From Sphingobium fuliginis (GTDB taxonomy: Bacteria; Pseudomonadota; Alphaproteobacteria; Sphingomonadales; Sphingomonadaceae): 64,000 nucleotides of DNA. The position numbers and the translations under genes were made by a program. Every line of letters starts with the position of its first letter. Position 1 is the first letter of the stretch. Below are positions 45,170 to 58,161 of this stretch, piece by piece. The stretch lies in assembly GCF_004152845.1 (NCBI RefSeq), contig NZ_SEON01000001.1, positions 62,001 through 126,000 on the forward strand, given 5' to 3'. The notes beneath the pieces were generated by a model that worked only from the letters and a program-made list of their open reading frames with translations, was not told the origin of the DNA and ran no database searches.

Positions 45170-45334
45170 TCAATCATCTTGCGGCGATACGGCCCGGGGC
45201 CGGTCGATCCATAGCCAGATCGTCGCCATGTCGAACCGCATCATAGCGCGGGTGCGCAACGACCGTTTTCCCCATTCGATGATCCGCCCATCCATCACGC
45301 CCGGCAACATCAGCCGTGGACGAACGGACGACAT
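45170..45334 (-). CDS. Candidate small basic protein downstream of rlpA
   Basis: A 54-codon frame fits between the RlpA stop and the terminator at 45104-45134. It reads VMDGRIIEWGKRSLRTRAMM and MATIWLWIDRPRAVSPQDD, basic with a Trp-rich end. Starts at 45334 or 45310 are possible, neither with a strong ribosome site. Support is positional only, so it may not be real. Confidence 0.3.
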   Translation of the reverse strand: MSSVRPRLMLPGVMDGRIIEWGKRSLRTRAMMRFDMATIWLWIDRPRAVSPQDD

Positions 45335-45350
45335 TCTTCCACGAACGACA

Positions 45351-45923
45351 TCACCGCCCCTGCGCGGCGAGCTGCGCCCGCAAATTGGCGAGCGTCCGCG
45401 CATCGACGACCGGCCGCTCCGGCGCCTCCTTCCCTTCGCGCAGCTTGCTGCGGTCCTTCTCCGGCGGCTCCACGACGCGCACCCTGACCGGCGCATGGCC
45501 CGTCGCCCTGATCCCCAGCTGCTCCGCCGCCCCGCGCGACAGGTCGATGATCCGCCCCCGCCCGGCGAAGGGCCCGCGATCGTTGATCCGCACCAGGATC
45601 GTCCGCCCCGTCTCCAGCGCCGTCACCTCGACATAGCTCGGCAGGGGCAGCGTCGCGTGCGCCGCCGTCACCGCCTTCGGCCGAAAGCGCTCGCCATTGG
45701 CCGTCCGGTTCCCGCTCTCCCCGCCATACCAGCTCGCATAGCCCAGATAATCATAGCCCGGATCGGCGGCAGGCACATAGGTCACGCCCCTGACGCTATA
45801 GGGCTTTCCCACCCGCACCGGCACGTCGCTCACGGGCCGATAGCGCACCCCCCCGCCACAGGCCGCCAGCGCCATCGCGACGCCCAGCGCGCCGAACCGC
45901 ATCCGAACAAAAGTCCCGCTCAT
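45351..45923 (-). CDS. rlpA: RlpA-type septal ring lipoprotein
   Basis: This 190-residue protein has a lipoprotein signal ([13 protein letters not shown]) and a double-psi beta-barrel domain with [38 protein letters not shown] and the catalytic Asp of NDRGPF. RlpA cleaves naked glycan strands at the septum. The C-terminal SPOR domain of longer homologues is missing; instead there is a short charged tail. It is divergent from uvrA. Confidence 0.88.
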   Translation of the reverse strand: MSGTFVRMRFGALGVAMALAACGGGVRYRPVSDVPVRVGKPYSVRGVTYVPAADPGYDYLGYASWYGGESGNRTANGERFRPKAVTAAHATLPLPSYVEVTALETGRTILVRINDRGPFAGRGRIIDLSRGAAEQLGIRATGHAPVRVRVVEPPEKDRSKLREGKEAPERPVVDARTLANLRAQLAAQGR

Positions 45924-46086
45924 CCCCGCCCTTTACCCCAGCCCGGCGCGGGGGCAAAGCCGCCGCCTTTTCCTTTCGCCGCACAGTCCCTATCTTGCGC
46001 CCGACCGGCCCTTGCCTCCCAAGAACAAATCTGGAACAACACGCCCCCATGAGTCTCACGCAAATTTCTCAGCAGAGGTCTGCCGA

Positions 46087-48999
<2,913 letters not shown>

Positions 49000-49074
49000 T
49001 TGACTTGAACGATCTTAACTGGAAATTTTAATATTTTTCAGCAAGATGGTGTGCAGGTATAATTGGGGGGTTAA

Positions 49075-50151
49075 ATGGAACTGGCTACTAAACTGGTCGA
49101 ACTCGAAAAACGAACAGCCCAACATCGCGAGCTATTGCTAACCGAGGAAGCAGCCAAAACGGCGCTAGTGATGCCGTTTATCCAATCATTGGGATATGAT
49201 GTCTTCAATCCGGCAGAAGTCATACCCGAGTTCACGGCAGACGTAGGGATAAAGAAAGGTGAGAAAGTTGATTACGCAATCTGCATTGACGGTCAGCTAA
49301 AAATTTTGATGGAATGCAAACCTTCCTCTGTTGACCTCGATCTCAAACATGCTTCTCAACTATTTCGCTATTTCTCAACAACAGACGCTCGCGTCGCGGT
49401 CCTAACGAATGGCGTTCAATATCAGTTTTATTCTGATATAGAACAACCCAATAAAATGGACGAAAAACCATTTTACATCTTTTCCATGGATGGGATAAAG
49501 CGGACCGATCCGCCTATCTTAGAGAAATTTACACGTCAGCATTTTGATATCGACTCAATTGTCGCAGCCGCTGGTCGATTGAAGCTTGAATCACAAATGC
49601 GCATTGAATTGGAAAAGGAATTTGCCGACCCTTCGGATGACTTCATCAAAATGATGGCTGCAAGGGTGCAAGGAGGGCGTGTAACAGCATCCCTCAAAGA
49701 GCAATACCATGCTGTTCTTACGGCATCTATCGCCTCGATCATCAGAGACCGGGTCAACGATCGTTTAACATCGGCACTGAATGTTGCCAATCCGGCTTCC
49801 GAAATCATTGAGGAGGGTGGGTCTGATGACATGTCCGATGCGGCAGGCATCATCACGACGGATGATGAGATTAACGGGTTTCGTATCGTACAAGCCATAG
49901 CTGCACGACATGTAGATCCTAGTCGCGTGGTCATCCGGGATTCAAAATCATATTGCGCCATATTGCTAGATGACAACAATAGGAAATCTCTAGCCCGGCT
50001 CCACTTCAATAGCCCAACGACACGATATGTTGGCACGTTCGTTGACAAAGTAGAGACGCGGCATGCCGTTTCGTCCCTCACCGACATATACAAACTTGAG
50101 GAGTTAATCGTAGCGCGTATCACGGCTTTAGAAAGCGGGCCTGACAGCTAA
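49075..50151 (+). CDS. HsdR_N-like nuclease family protein in accessory island
   Basis: This 358-residue protein has an N-terminal type I restriction HsdR_N-like region: AAKTALVMPFIQSLGYDVF, then the PD-(D/E)XK core KVDYAICIDGQLKILMECKP with D...ECK, then RVAVLTNGVQYQFYSDIE. The second half (about 250-358) contains a small domain with SRVVIRDSKSYCAILLDD. No helicase domain is present and no methylase or specificity gene is near, so it is a stand-alone COG4748-like protein. Base composition is clearly AT-richer than uvrA. A defence role is inferred, not shown. Confidence 0.75.
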   Translation: MELATKLVELEKRTAQHRELLLTEEAAKTALVMPFIQSLGYDVFNPAEVIPEFTADVGIKKGEKVDYAICIDGQLKILMECKPSSVDLDLKHASQLFRYFSTTDARVAVLTNGVQYQFYSDIEQPNKMDEKPFYIFSMDGIKRTDPPILEKFTRQHFDIDSIVAAAGRLKLESQMRIELEKEFADPSDDFIKMMAARVQGGRVTASLKEQYHAVLTASIASIIRDRVNDRLTSALNVANPASEIIEEGGSDDMSDAAGIITTDDEINGFRIVQAIAARHVDPSRVVIRDSKSYCAILLDDNNRKSLARLHFNSPTTRYVGTFVDKVETRHAVSSLTDIYKLEELIVARITALESGPDS

Positions 50152-50158
50152 TCATACC

Positions 50159-50719
50159 ATGCCTCAATATCGCTTAGAATTCACCGCCGCGCTGGAAATC
50201 TTCGCACAGATTTGTGATGCAATGGCCGCACGAGGCTTCACTCGACCTGTGCTGGTGGGAGGCGCGGCAGTAGAATTTTACAGCATGGGATTTATTACTA
50301 CGGGCGACTTCGATCTCTGCTCACCGGCGCAGGATGCCCTCGAAGAAGAATTTCAGCGCTACGGGTTCGTCCGCCCCTCAGGACCAGGCCGTGCTACACG
50401 CGGGTGGGTTCATCCCGATCTCGGCCTCGGTTTCGAAGTCGTTGGCGACATGCCGCTCGACGGCGCTGTCACACGCGACCATATCGCCCTTGTCGAGGAT
50501 TTTGAAAATGGTCCGCCCTTTGCGATTATCTCTGTGGAAGATCTGATAGCCGACCGCATGGGCCAATATGCCTCCGGCACCGCCCGCGAGATGCTGGCGC
50601 AAGCAAAAACGCTGCTACGCCTTCACCCGGAAGCCGACATGGATTATCTTGAACGCCGCGTCCGCCATGAAACTGGCGGTGATTTCGGAGCAGATGATGT
50701 CCTTGACCGACAAAACTGA
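50159..50719 (+). CDS. Nucleotidyltransferase-like protein
   Basis: This 186-residue protein shows RPVLVGGAAVEFYSMGFITT then GDFDLCS, the pattern of minimal nucleotidyltransferases (glycine loop, then T/G-D-x-D). It ends in a helical region (ARE MLAQAKTLLRLHPE). It resembles AbiEii-type or DUF6036 proteins, where such domains act as toxins. It starts eight bases after the nuclease gene and overlaps the next small gene, so the three probably form an operon. Confidence 0.65.
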   Translation: MPQYRLEFTAALEIFAQICDAMAARGFTRPVLVGGAAVEFYSMGFITTGDFDLCSPAQDALEEEFQRYGFVRPSGPGRATRGWVHPDLGLGFEVVGDMPLDGAVTRDHIALVEDFENGPPFAIISVEDLIADRMGQYASGTAREMLAQAKTLLRLHPEADMDYLERRVRHETGGDFGADDVLDRQN

Positions 50720-50891
50720 GAATTGGCCCGGCCGCCGCATCGCCTTCAAAAGCTTTGCGGCCGATCTCGCGCGCCGCCGCGCCGAACTCGGTATCACCGA
50801 CGCCGATATACCCCGCAACAGCGGCACCCGCCGCACAGCCAGCAAAAAGGCCCTCCTGAAAGCGATCAGGGACGCAGGCGGCAACTGGTAA
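50697..50891 (+). CDS. Small basic protein overlapping the nucleotidyltransferase gene
   Basis: This 64-residue protein starts MSLTDKTENWPGRRIAFKSF and ends SKKALLKAIRDAGGNW; it is strongly basic and helical. The ATG at 50697 lies seven bases after GGAG, inside the upstream gene (23-bp overlap), as in many toxin-antitoxin and defence operons. The family is not recognised. Confidence 0.6.
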   Translation: MSLTDKTENWPGRRIAFKSFAADLARRRAELGITDADIPRNSGTRRTASKKALLKAIRDAGGNW

Positions 50892-50967
50892 ATCCGACTC
50901 ATCTAATCGGACCAATTCAGCCGTTCCATGATTGGCACAGACCGCGGCTACTGATATTTTCCAATCC

Positions 50968-51150
50968 ATGACAAAACTCACTCCCATCGAGTCCGAGTTC
51001 GCGACCACCGAGGACGCCGAGGCCTATGACGCTTGGTTCCGCGCCAAGGTCGAAGCCGCCTTGGCCGATCCCCGACCCGGCATCCCGCACGATCAGGTCA
51101 TGGCGAAACTGCGCGCCATCATTGAGGCCAAGAAAGCCAAGCAGGCCTGA
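50968..51150 (+). CDS. Antitoxin of a ParE/RelE-type pair
   Basis: This 60-residue acidic-to-basic helical protein contains EDAEAYDAWFRAKVEAALA and HDQVMAKLRAIIEAKKAKQA, the usual layout of the antitoxin found upstream of ParE/RelE toxins. Its stop overlaps the toxin start by one base. It is expected to bind the toxin and repress the pair's promoter. Confidence 0.75.
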   Translation: MTKLTPIESEFATTEDAEAYDAWFRAKVEAALADPRPGIPHDQVMAKLRAIIEAKKAKQA

Positions 51151-51425
51151 TGCCGCACGTCATCTGGCGCCCGAAGGCGCTCGAAGATGCCGACCGCATC
51201 ATCGACTATATCTCCGACCGCAATCCCGCCGCTGCCGCCCGCCTTGCCGATCTGTTCGAATATGCCGCTGAGCGACTGGCCGACCATCCCTATATGCATC
51301 GCGCCGGTCGCGTCCCGGATACGCGGGAAGCCATCGTTACCCCCAACTATATTCTCGTTTACCGCGCAGGCGCAGACGTCATCGAAATACTGGCCATCCT
51401 CCACACCCGCCAACAATATCCTTGA
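51150..51425 (+). CDS. RelE/ParE family toxin
   Basis: This 91-residue protein begins MPHVIWRPKALEDADRIIDY and carries SDRNPAAAARLADLFEYAAE, HPYMHRAGRVPDTREAIVTP and ILVYRAGADVIEILAILHTR, the complete RelE/ParE pattern. It may cleave mRNA or poison gyrase. The ATG at 51150 shares a base with the antitoxin stop (TGATG). Confidence 0.85.
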   Translation: MPHVIWRPKALEDADRIIDYISDRNPAAAARLADLFEYAAERLADHPYMHRAGRVPDTREAIVTPNYILVYRAGADVIEILAILHTRQQYP

Positions 51426-51508
51426 CTTCGTTCCCATTTTGTTCTGTCCTACACGCCCTCCCCTTACATATCCTCCCGGCAAAGCACCTAACGGAAAAGG
51501 GCCTTGCC

Positions 51509-52510
51509 ATGACCTGCCAATTCCCTCCCCTCCCCACCACCGCGCAGCAGATCCGCGCCGACGGCTGGAGCCCCGCTCGCCAACGCGCCTTCCTTGAAAC
51601 CCTCGCGGCCACCGGCATCATTCTCTCCGCCTGCGAAGCCGCCCGCATCAGCCCGCGCTCGGCCTATGCCCTGCGCATCCGCCGCGACGGCGCGGCCTTT
51701 CGCCTCGGCTGGGACGCCGCCATCCTCATCGCCCGCGCCCGCCTCGCCGACGATCTGCTCGCCCGCGCCCTCACCGGCCATGAGGAGGTGATCCGCAAGG
51801 ACATGGACGCAGGCGAAATCACCCGCCACCGCCACGACAACCGCCTCGCCATGTCGATGCTCTCCTGCCTCGACCGCATGGCCGACAGCCCGCCGCAGGG
51901 CAGCGACGCCGCCCTCGCCCGCGTGGTGGCGCAGGATTTCGCCGCCTATCTCGACATGCTCTGTCCGGAGGATCAGGCGCAGCCCGACCGCCCCGACGCC
52001 GCGCCCCCGCCCATGGCCGCCGATGCGGACCACGCCGCCCTGCCTGACCACGCCGCCCCCGAAGATGCGCCGGCCATCGAACAGGCCGCCGCCGCCTTGT
52101 CCCCCGGCGCCTCCGCCGCGCTGTTCGTCGCCGCGCGCCTGGCGCTGGGCGAGGGCGGCAAGGCCCCGCTCTTCGCCCTCGATGGACGGTGTGAACTTCG
52201 GCCCATTCCGGCCGCTCCGCCGGTCGACCGCGCCAGCTTCCCGCCGGAGGAAGCCGCCGCCCGGCTGCGCGGCATCTGGTGGGATGAGGAAAGGGACGGC
52301 TGGCGCACCGACTATCCCGCGCCGCCCGGCTTCGACGGCGAAGAAAGCGACGCCCTCTACGACATCGACGCCTATGAGCGCGACCTGACGATGGCGGAGG
52401 AACAGGCGCTGGCCCTGCGCGCGGAGGCGGAGCGCCGCCCCTATGAACATGCCGCCGCCCGCGCCCGCGACGCCTTTTTCGGCTTCGCCGCGCTGGCGGG
52501 AGCAGGATGA
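51509..52510 (+). CDS. Protein with a small-terminase-like helix-turn-helix module
   Basis: This 333-residue protein has an N-terminal module GWSPARQRAFLETLAATGII, SACEAARISPRSAYALRIRR and DGAAFRLGWDAAI, closely parallel to the GTA gp1-like protein at 30166-30729. The rest is acidic and low in complexity with Ala/Pro/Asp runs. The start ATG 51509 has AAAAGG upstream. DNA binding is likely; its job is unknown. It follows the accessory island but has host-like composition. Confidence 0.7.
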   Translation: MTCQFPPLPTTAQQIRADGWSPARQRAFLETLAATGIILSACEAARISPRSAYALRIRRDGAAFRLGWDAAILIARARLADDLLARALTGHEEVIRKDMDAGEITRHRHDNRLAMSMLSCLDRMADSPPQGSDAALARVVAQDFAAYLDMLCPEDQAQPDRPDAAPPPMAADADHAALPDHAAPEDAPAIEQAAAALSPGASAALFVAARLALGEGGKAPLFALDGRCELRPIPAAPPVDRASFPPEEAAARLRGIWWDEERDGWRTDYPAPPGFDGEESDALYDIDAYERDLTMAEEQALALRAEAERRPYEHAAARARDAFFGFAALAGAG

Positions 52511-52680
52511 TCGCACCCGCCGATTTGCTATTCCGCCCCCATGCCCCTATATGGGGAAGGCTATAGTCGCAAATCGACGGTCTTTCGGCGCTTTGCGGCA
52601 CCAAACTTCCTTCTTTCCCTGCCCCTCTAGCGCAAGGCCCGTCCACACGGGACGCGCCCACGTAAAGAAGGAAATACCCC

Positions 52681-52893
52681 ATGAGCATCATCGGAACCGT
52701 CAAATTCTTCAACGCCGACAAGGGCTATGGCTTCATCGCTCCCGATGACGGCAGCCCGGACGCCTTCGTCCACATCTCCGCGGTGGAGCGCGGCGGTCTC
52801 GCCACCCTGCGCGAAAAGGACCGCGTCTCCTACGATCTGGAGCAGGACAAGCGCGGCAAGATGGCGGCGGTGAATATCCAGCACGCGCAATGA
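52681..52893 (+). CDS. CspA-family cold-shock protein
   Basis: This 70-residue cold-shock domain has RNP1 KGYGFI and RNP2 DAFVHI and begins MSIIGTVKFFNADKGYGF. It binds single-stranded RNA/DNA and melts RNA structure. A 170-bp leader precedes it, as is usual for regulated csp genes, with AAGAAGGAAA upstream of the ATG. Confidence 0.95.
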   Translation: MSIIGTVKFFNADKGYGFIAPDDGSPDAFVHISAVERGGLATLREKDRVSYDLEQDKRGKMAAVNIQHAQ

Positions 52894-52910
52894 TGCGCCG
52901 CTGACAGGCC

Positions 52911-52932
52911 GGGCGCCGCCCACGCGGCGCCC
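52911..52932 (+). terminator. Hairpin after the cold-shock gene
   Basis: GGGCGCCGC and GCGGCGCCC are perfect 9-bp arms with a CCAC loop; only weak T content follows. Confidence 0.65.
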
Positions 52933-52955
52933 GCCACTCTTGAAAGGAGCGTCCC

Positions 52956-53132
52956 ATGGCCAACCCCGATTTCCGCGCCCTCGCCCGTCAGGCCCGGAAC
53001 GAAGCCGACGCCGCCACCCTGGACAATGTCCGCCAGCGCTGCCTGCGTTCCGAAGCCGCCTTTCTGGTCATGGCCCGACGACAGGAATATGTCGACGAAA
53101 GCCGCGCCCGCCGCGCCGCCGCCACCAACTGA
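52956..53132 (+). CDS. Small conserved protein, 58 residues
   Basis: It starts MANPDFRALARQARNEADAA and reads QRCLRSEAAFLVMARRQEYV, a helical basic protein ending ARRAAATN. AAAGGAG precedes the ATG. It lies between the cold-shock gene and a small membrane-linked protein gene. Unknown function. Confidence 0.65.
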   Translation: MANPDFRALARQARNEADAATLDNVRQRCLRSEAAFLVMARRQEYVDESRARRAAATN

Positions 53133-53260
53133 ACGGCCCCGGCCGGCCCTGCCACTCTTCGCATCGCCGGCCCCGCTCGCCCTGCCGCACCGCGCCGGAA
53201 CCGATCCGCGCCGCCAATGTTATCCTTGCAAATTCCCCACGGAACAAGGAGCCCCCACCC

Positions 53261-53479
53261 ATGATCCGCACCCTGATCTTCGGCGCGATCGCAGGCTATG
53301 TCGGCAAGAAACTCTATGACGAAGGCAAGCTGACAGAGTTCAAGGACGACCTCGTCGCCCGCTACAACCAGGCCAAGTCGGACCTCGACCAGCGCCGCGA
53401 CAGCGACAGCACGGTGACCAGTCCCAACCTCGCCACGCCCGCCGCCAGCACCACCGGCGCCGCGCCCGTGACGCCCTGA
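53261..53479 (+). CDS. Small protein with N-terminal hydrophobic segment
   Basis: This 72-residue protein begins MIRTLIFGAIAGYVGKKLYD, a short hydrophobic stretch, then a charged helical part (EFKDDLVARYNQAKSDLDQ) and a Ser/Thr/Ala-rich tail. AAGGAG precedes the ATG. It probably associates with the membrane. The family is not recognised. Confidence 0.7.
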   Translation: MIRTLIFGAIAGYVGKKLYDEGKLTEFKDDLVARYNQAKSDLDQRRDSDSTVTSPNLATPAASTTGAAPVTP

Positions 53480-53649
53480 CGGCCCGACCCTTTCCTTTCC
53501 AGCGGTGAACACCCTCTCCCCGCTGGCATCACTGCCCGCCCGGCTGCCTTTCCCCCCTTTTGGTGCCGCGGCGGGCAGACTATTTCGCGCAACTTCCTCC
53601 CTTCCCAAGGGTTGTCATCCCAGCAGGGAAAGCACAGGAGAAAAGGACA

Positions 53650-53994
53650 ATGCGCACCCCCCTATTGGCAGCGGCGCTGCTTGCAATGCCGTTGACGGCC
53701 TGCGTTTCGGACGGTGACGGTGGCCGCTACGGCTACGACCGCCCCGGCTACGGCCACCGCCCCGGCGGCCGGCCCATCGGCGACAACGACTATATCTACC
53801 GCGACAATGACGGCCGCTACTATTGCAAGCGCGACGACGGCACCACCGGCACCATAGTCGGCGCGATCGCGGGCGGCGTATTGGGCAACATCATCGCCCC
53901 CGGCGGCTCCAAGACGCTCGGCACCATCCTGGGCGGCGCTGGCGGCGCGCTCGCCGGCCGCGCCATCGACAAGAACGACGTCCGCTGCGAATAG
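53650..53994 (+). CDS. Glycine-zipper 2TM lipoprotein
   Basis: This 114-residue protein has a lipoprotein signal ([18 protein letters not shown]), a Gly/Tyr/Arg-rich segment ([15 protein letters not shown]), the motif [16 protein letters not shown] and a glycine-zipper hairpin ([16 protein letters not shown]). It is the outer-membrane or periplasmic type also seen as the Rickettsia 17-kDa antigen family. AAAAGGA lies upstream of the ATG. Confidence 0.85.
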   Translation: MRTPLLAAALLAMPLTACVSDGDGGRYGYDRPGYGHRPGGRPIGDNDYIYRDNDGRYYCKRDDGTTGTIVGAIAGGVLGNIIAPGGSKTLGTILGGAGGALAGRAIDKNDVRCE

Positions 53995-54001
53995 AACGAA
54001 A

Positions 54002-54030
54002 AAGGGCGCGGACCCAAAGGCCCGCGCCTT
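54002..54030. terminator. Terminator shared by the glycine-zipper and etfA genes
   Basis: AAGGGCGCGG and CCGCGCCTT pair with one bulged G around a 10-nt loop. On the minus strand CCCTTTTT follows, giving a clear T-tract for the etf operon. Confidence 0.75.
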
Positions 54031-54051
54031 CCTTCTGAACCCCGACAGGGC

Positions 54052-54984
54052 TTACAGCTTTTCGACCAGCTCCGGCACGACCTTGAACAGGTCGCCGACC
54101 AGCCCGATGTCCGCCACCTGGAAGATCGGCGCGTCCTCATCCTTGTTGATGGCGACGATGGTCTTGGAATCCTTCATCCCCGCCAGATGCTGGATTGCCC
54201 CGGAGATGCCCACGGCAATATAGACTTCCGGCGCCACGATCTTGCCGGTCTGCCCGACCTGATAATCGTTCGGCACATAACCCGCGTCGACCGCCGCGCG
54301 GCTCGCGCCGACCGCCGCGCCCAGCTTGTCCGCCAGCGGGAAGATCGTCGCCTCGAACGTCTCGCCGTCCTTGAGCGCACGGCCCCCCGACACGATCACC
54401 TTGGCCGAAGTCAGCTCCGGACGCTCCAGCTTGGCGATCTCGGCCCCGACGAAGGAGGAAATGCCCTTGTCACCCGTCGAAGCCACCGCCTCGACAGTCC
54501 CGTTGCCGCCTTCCTTGGCCGCCTTCTCGAAAGCGGTGCCGCGAACGGTGATGACCTTCTTGGCATCCTTCGACTTCACCGTCGCGATGGCGTTGCCGGC
54601 ATAGATGGGCCGGGTGAACATATCCTCGCTCTCGACCGACAGAATGTCGCTGATCTGCATGACGTCCAGCAGAGCCGCCACGCGCGGCGCGATATTCTTG
54701 CCATTGCTGGTGGCGGGCGCGACGAACGCATCATGATGGCTCATCAGCTCAACGACCAGCGGCGCGACATTCTCGGCCAGCGCATGACCGAAGGCGGCGT
54801 CGTCGGCGACATGGACCTTGCCCACGCCCGCGATGCTGGCGGCTTCCGCAGCAACGCCGCCGACGTCCTGCCCCGCAACCAGCAGATGCACTTCACCCAG
54901 CTTCGACGCAGCGGTGACGGCGGAAAGCGTCGCGTCCTTGACCGCGCCGCCCTCATGTTCAACCCAAACGAGCGTCTTCGTCAT
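54052..54984 (-). CDS. etfA: Electron transfer flavoprotein subunit alpha
   Basis: This 310-residue FAD-binding subunit has the signature [19 protein letters not shown] and [20 protein letters not shown] sequence ([20 protein letters not shown]), with [20 protein letters not shown] at the FAD site. With EtfB it carries electrons from acyl-CoA dehydrogenases to ETF-ubiquinone oxidoreductase. The start overlaps the etfB stop (ATGA). Confidence 0.95.
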   Translation of the reverse strand: MTKTLVWVEHEGGAVKDATLSAVTAASKLGEVHLLVAGQDVGGVAAEAASIAGVGKVHVADDAAFGHALAENVAPLVVELMSHHDAFVAPATSNGKNIAPRVAALLDVMQISDILSVESEDMFTRPIYAGNAIATVKSKDAKKVITVRGTAFEKAAKEGGNGTVEAVASTGDKGISSFVGAEIAKLERPELTSAKVIVSGGRALKDGETFEATIFPLADKLGAAVGASRAAVDAGYVPNDYQVGQTGKIVAPEVYIAVGISGAIQHLAGMKDSKTIVAINKDEDAPIFQVADIGLVGDLFKVVPELVEKL

Positions 54985-55730
54985 GCTGCAACTCCCAGAG
55001 CCTTGAGCTTCGCGACCAGTTCATCGACATCGGCCACCTTCACGCCGGCCGAACGCTTGGCCGGTTCGGACACCTTGATCGTCTCCAGACGCGGCGCAAT
55101 GTCCACGCCGTAATCGGCAGGCGCCTTGGTCGCGAGCGGCTTGCTCTTCGCCTTCATGATGTTGGGCAGCGAGGCATAGCGCGGCTCGTTGAGACGCAGG
55201 TCGGTGGTGACGATGGCCGGGACGTCGAGCTTCACCGTCTCCAGACCGCCGTCGACTTCGCGGGTCACGCTGACCTTGTCGCCTTCGACCTCCACCTTGC
55301 TGGCGAAGGTGCCCTGCGGCAGACCCAGCAGGGCCGCCAGCATCTGGCCGGTCTGGTTGCTGTCGTCATCGATCGCCTGCTTGCCCAGGATGATCAGGCC
55401 AGCGCCTTCCTCTTCCTGCACCTTGGCGAGCAGCTTGGCCACGCCCAGCGGTTCGACCTCATCGTCGGTCTGGATCAGGATCGCCCGGTCGGCACCCATG
55501 GCCAACGCCGTGCGCAGCGTCTCCTGCGCCTTGGCAACGCCGATCGACACCGCCACCACCTCGGTCGCCACGCCCTTCTCCTTCAGGCGAATGGCTTCCT
55601 CGACCGCGATCTCGTCGAACGGGTTCATCGACATCTTCACGTTCGCCAGATCGACGCCCGTCCCGTCCGCCTTCACCCGAGGCTTCACATTATAGTCAAT
55701 CACCCGCTTCACGGGCACAAGGATCTTCAT
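54981..55730 (-). CDS. etfB: Electron transfer flavoprotein subunit beta
   Basis: This 249-residue subunit begins [20 protein letters not shown], the canonical start, and carries [20 protein letters not shown] and the AMP-site loop [20 protein letters not shown]. An ATG three codons upstream is possible. It is in one operon with etfA, 113 bp after sucC on the same strand. Confidence 0.95.
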   Translation of the reverse strand: MKILVPVKRVIDYNVKPRVKADGTGVDLANVKMSMNPFDEIAVEEAIRLKEKGVATEVVAVSIGVAKAQETLRTALAMGADRAILIQTDDEVEPLGVAKLLAKVQEEEGAGLIILGKQAIDDDSNQTGQMLAALLGLPQGTFASKVEVEGDKVSVTREVDGGLETVKLDVPAIVTTDLRLNEPRYASLPNIMKAKSKPLATKAPADYGVDIAPRLETIKVSEPAKRSAGVKVADVDELVAKLKALGVAA

Positions 55731-55843
55731 CTCCAACATCCTTCCTTCATTCACGCCAAGCCCGCAAATGCAAGCAGGGGCGCGGGCAGCCCGTCTCCGG
55801 ACCACCCGCACCCTTTGGTGTCTTGTTCAGGCGAAAAGCTGCG

Positions 55844-57043
<1,200 letters not shown>

Positions 57044-57118
57044 GGGGCTCGCCCGTCCTTTCCGCTGAAACTCTTGTGTCCAGCGGCTAAGCACAGGCAA
57101 AAGGGCAACACCAGCAAA

Positions 57119-57160
57119 TTTCGCAAAATGACTTTGCAAAATTGCAAAACCTTTGCGAAG
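57119..57160. promoter_or_regulatory. TTTGCAAA-type operator cluster upstream of sucC
   Basis: Two abutting half-sites form TTTGCAA-AA-TTGCAAA (57133-57148), flanked by TTTCGCAAA (57119-57127) and TTTGCGAA (57152-57159). This strongly resembles the TTTGCAAA sites I recall for short-chain acyl-CoA regulators (RamB/PccR/ScfR) that control propionate and acetate metabolism. The site lies in the gap between sucC and a small lipoprotein gene, and the regulator is not in the window. Confidence 0.5.
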
Positions 57161-57183
57161 CGCAAGCCTTGTTTATTGCGAAA

Positions 57184-57516
57184 TCAGCCGTCGATGGCGC
57201 AGACGATCGCCGCCTTGCTGGTCACGGCAAAGATCTCCGGATCCTCCAGCGCGCGGACCTTGAAGAGGAACCGGTCCACCGTCATGTCTCCCATGTGAGA
57301 CTTGCGGAGCGATGCCAGCGACTGAAGCCTGCGGAGCTGCATCAGACTCAGCCGATCGACCATCCTTTCGGCCATGCAGCCGGCCATGCGGGGCGATATG
57401 CCCGCATCGATCAGCCCGGTGCGAAGGCGCGATTCGGGCGAGACCGTCGCGCAGGACAGGAGGAGGAGCGAAGCGCCCAGCCCGCAGGCCAGCGAACGGA
57501 GGGGGATGGTTGTCAT
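57184..57516 (-). CDS. Small lipoprotein, unknown function
   Basis: This 110-residue protein has a lipoprotein signal (LRSLACGLGASLLLLSC), then SRLRTGLIDAGISPRMAGCM, AERMVDRLSLMQLRRLQSLA and a final Cys (AAIVCAIDG), so a disulfide is likely. The start ATG 57516 directly follows AAGGAGG. Similar short lipoproteins occur in sphingomonads; no role known. Confidence 0.75.
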   Translation of the reverse strand: MTTIPLRSLACGLGASLLLLSCATVSPESRLRTGLIDAGISPRMAGCMAERMVDRLSLMQLRRLQSLASLRKSHMGDMTVDRFLFKVRALEDPEIFAVTSKAAIVCAIDG

Positions 57517-57586
57517 CCCTCCTTCATGGCAAGCATGGTCTGAACAGAGGCTAAATGCTGGCCGCGCCCAAGGGAGAAAAAGAGAG

Positions 57587-57981
<395 letters not shown>

Positions 57982-57985
<4 letters not shown>

Positions 57986-58161
57986 TGCGCCAAGTCGACC
58001 AGCCTTTCATTCTCACGGCGATAGGCGTCGATCTGATCGGTATAGCCGCGCGCAAGGCCTTCATAGGCCTCCCGGCCCTTCACCGACCGGCTCATCTGCG
58101 CGCGGATCAATGCAACTTGCTGTCTGTGCAGCAGATAGTTGACATCCATCTCCCCATTCAT
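57982..58161 (-). CDS. Small conserved protein, 59 residues
   Basis: It starts MNGEMDVNYLLHRQQVALIR and continues as a charged helix to ENERLVDLAH. AGGAGGG precedes the ATG. The convergent overlap with the iron permease gene (CTAA) fixes the end. I recall such short proteins in sphingomonads without a named function. Confidence 0.7.

Noticed and set aside
50932-50960. Sigma-54-like TTGGCAC element ahead of the toxin-antitoxin pair
   Set aside because: The -12 TTGC half is missing at the required spacing.
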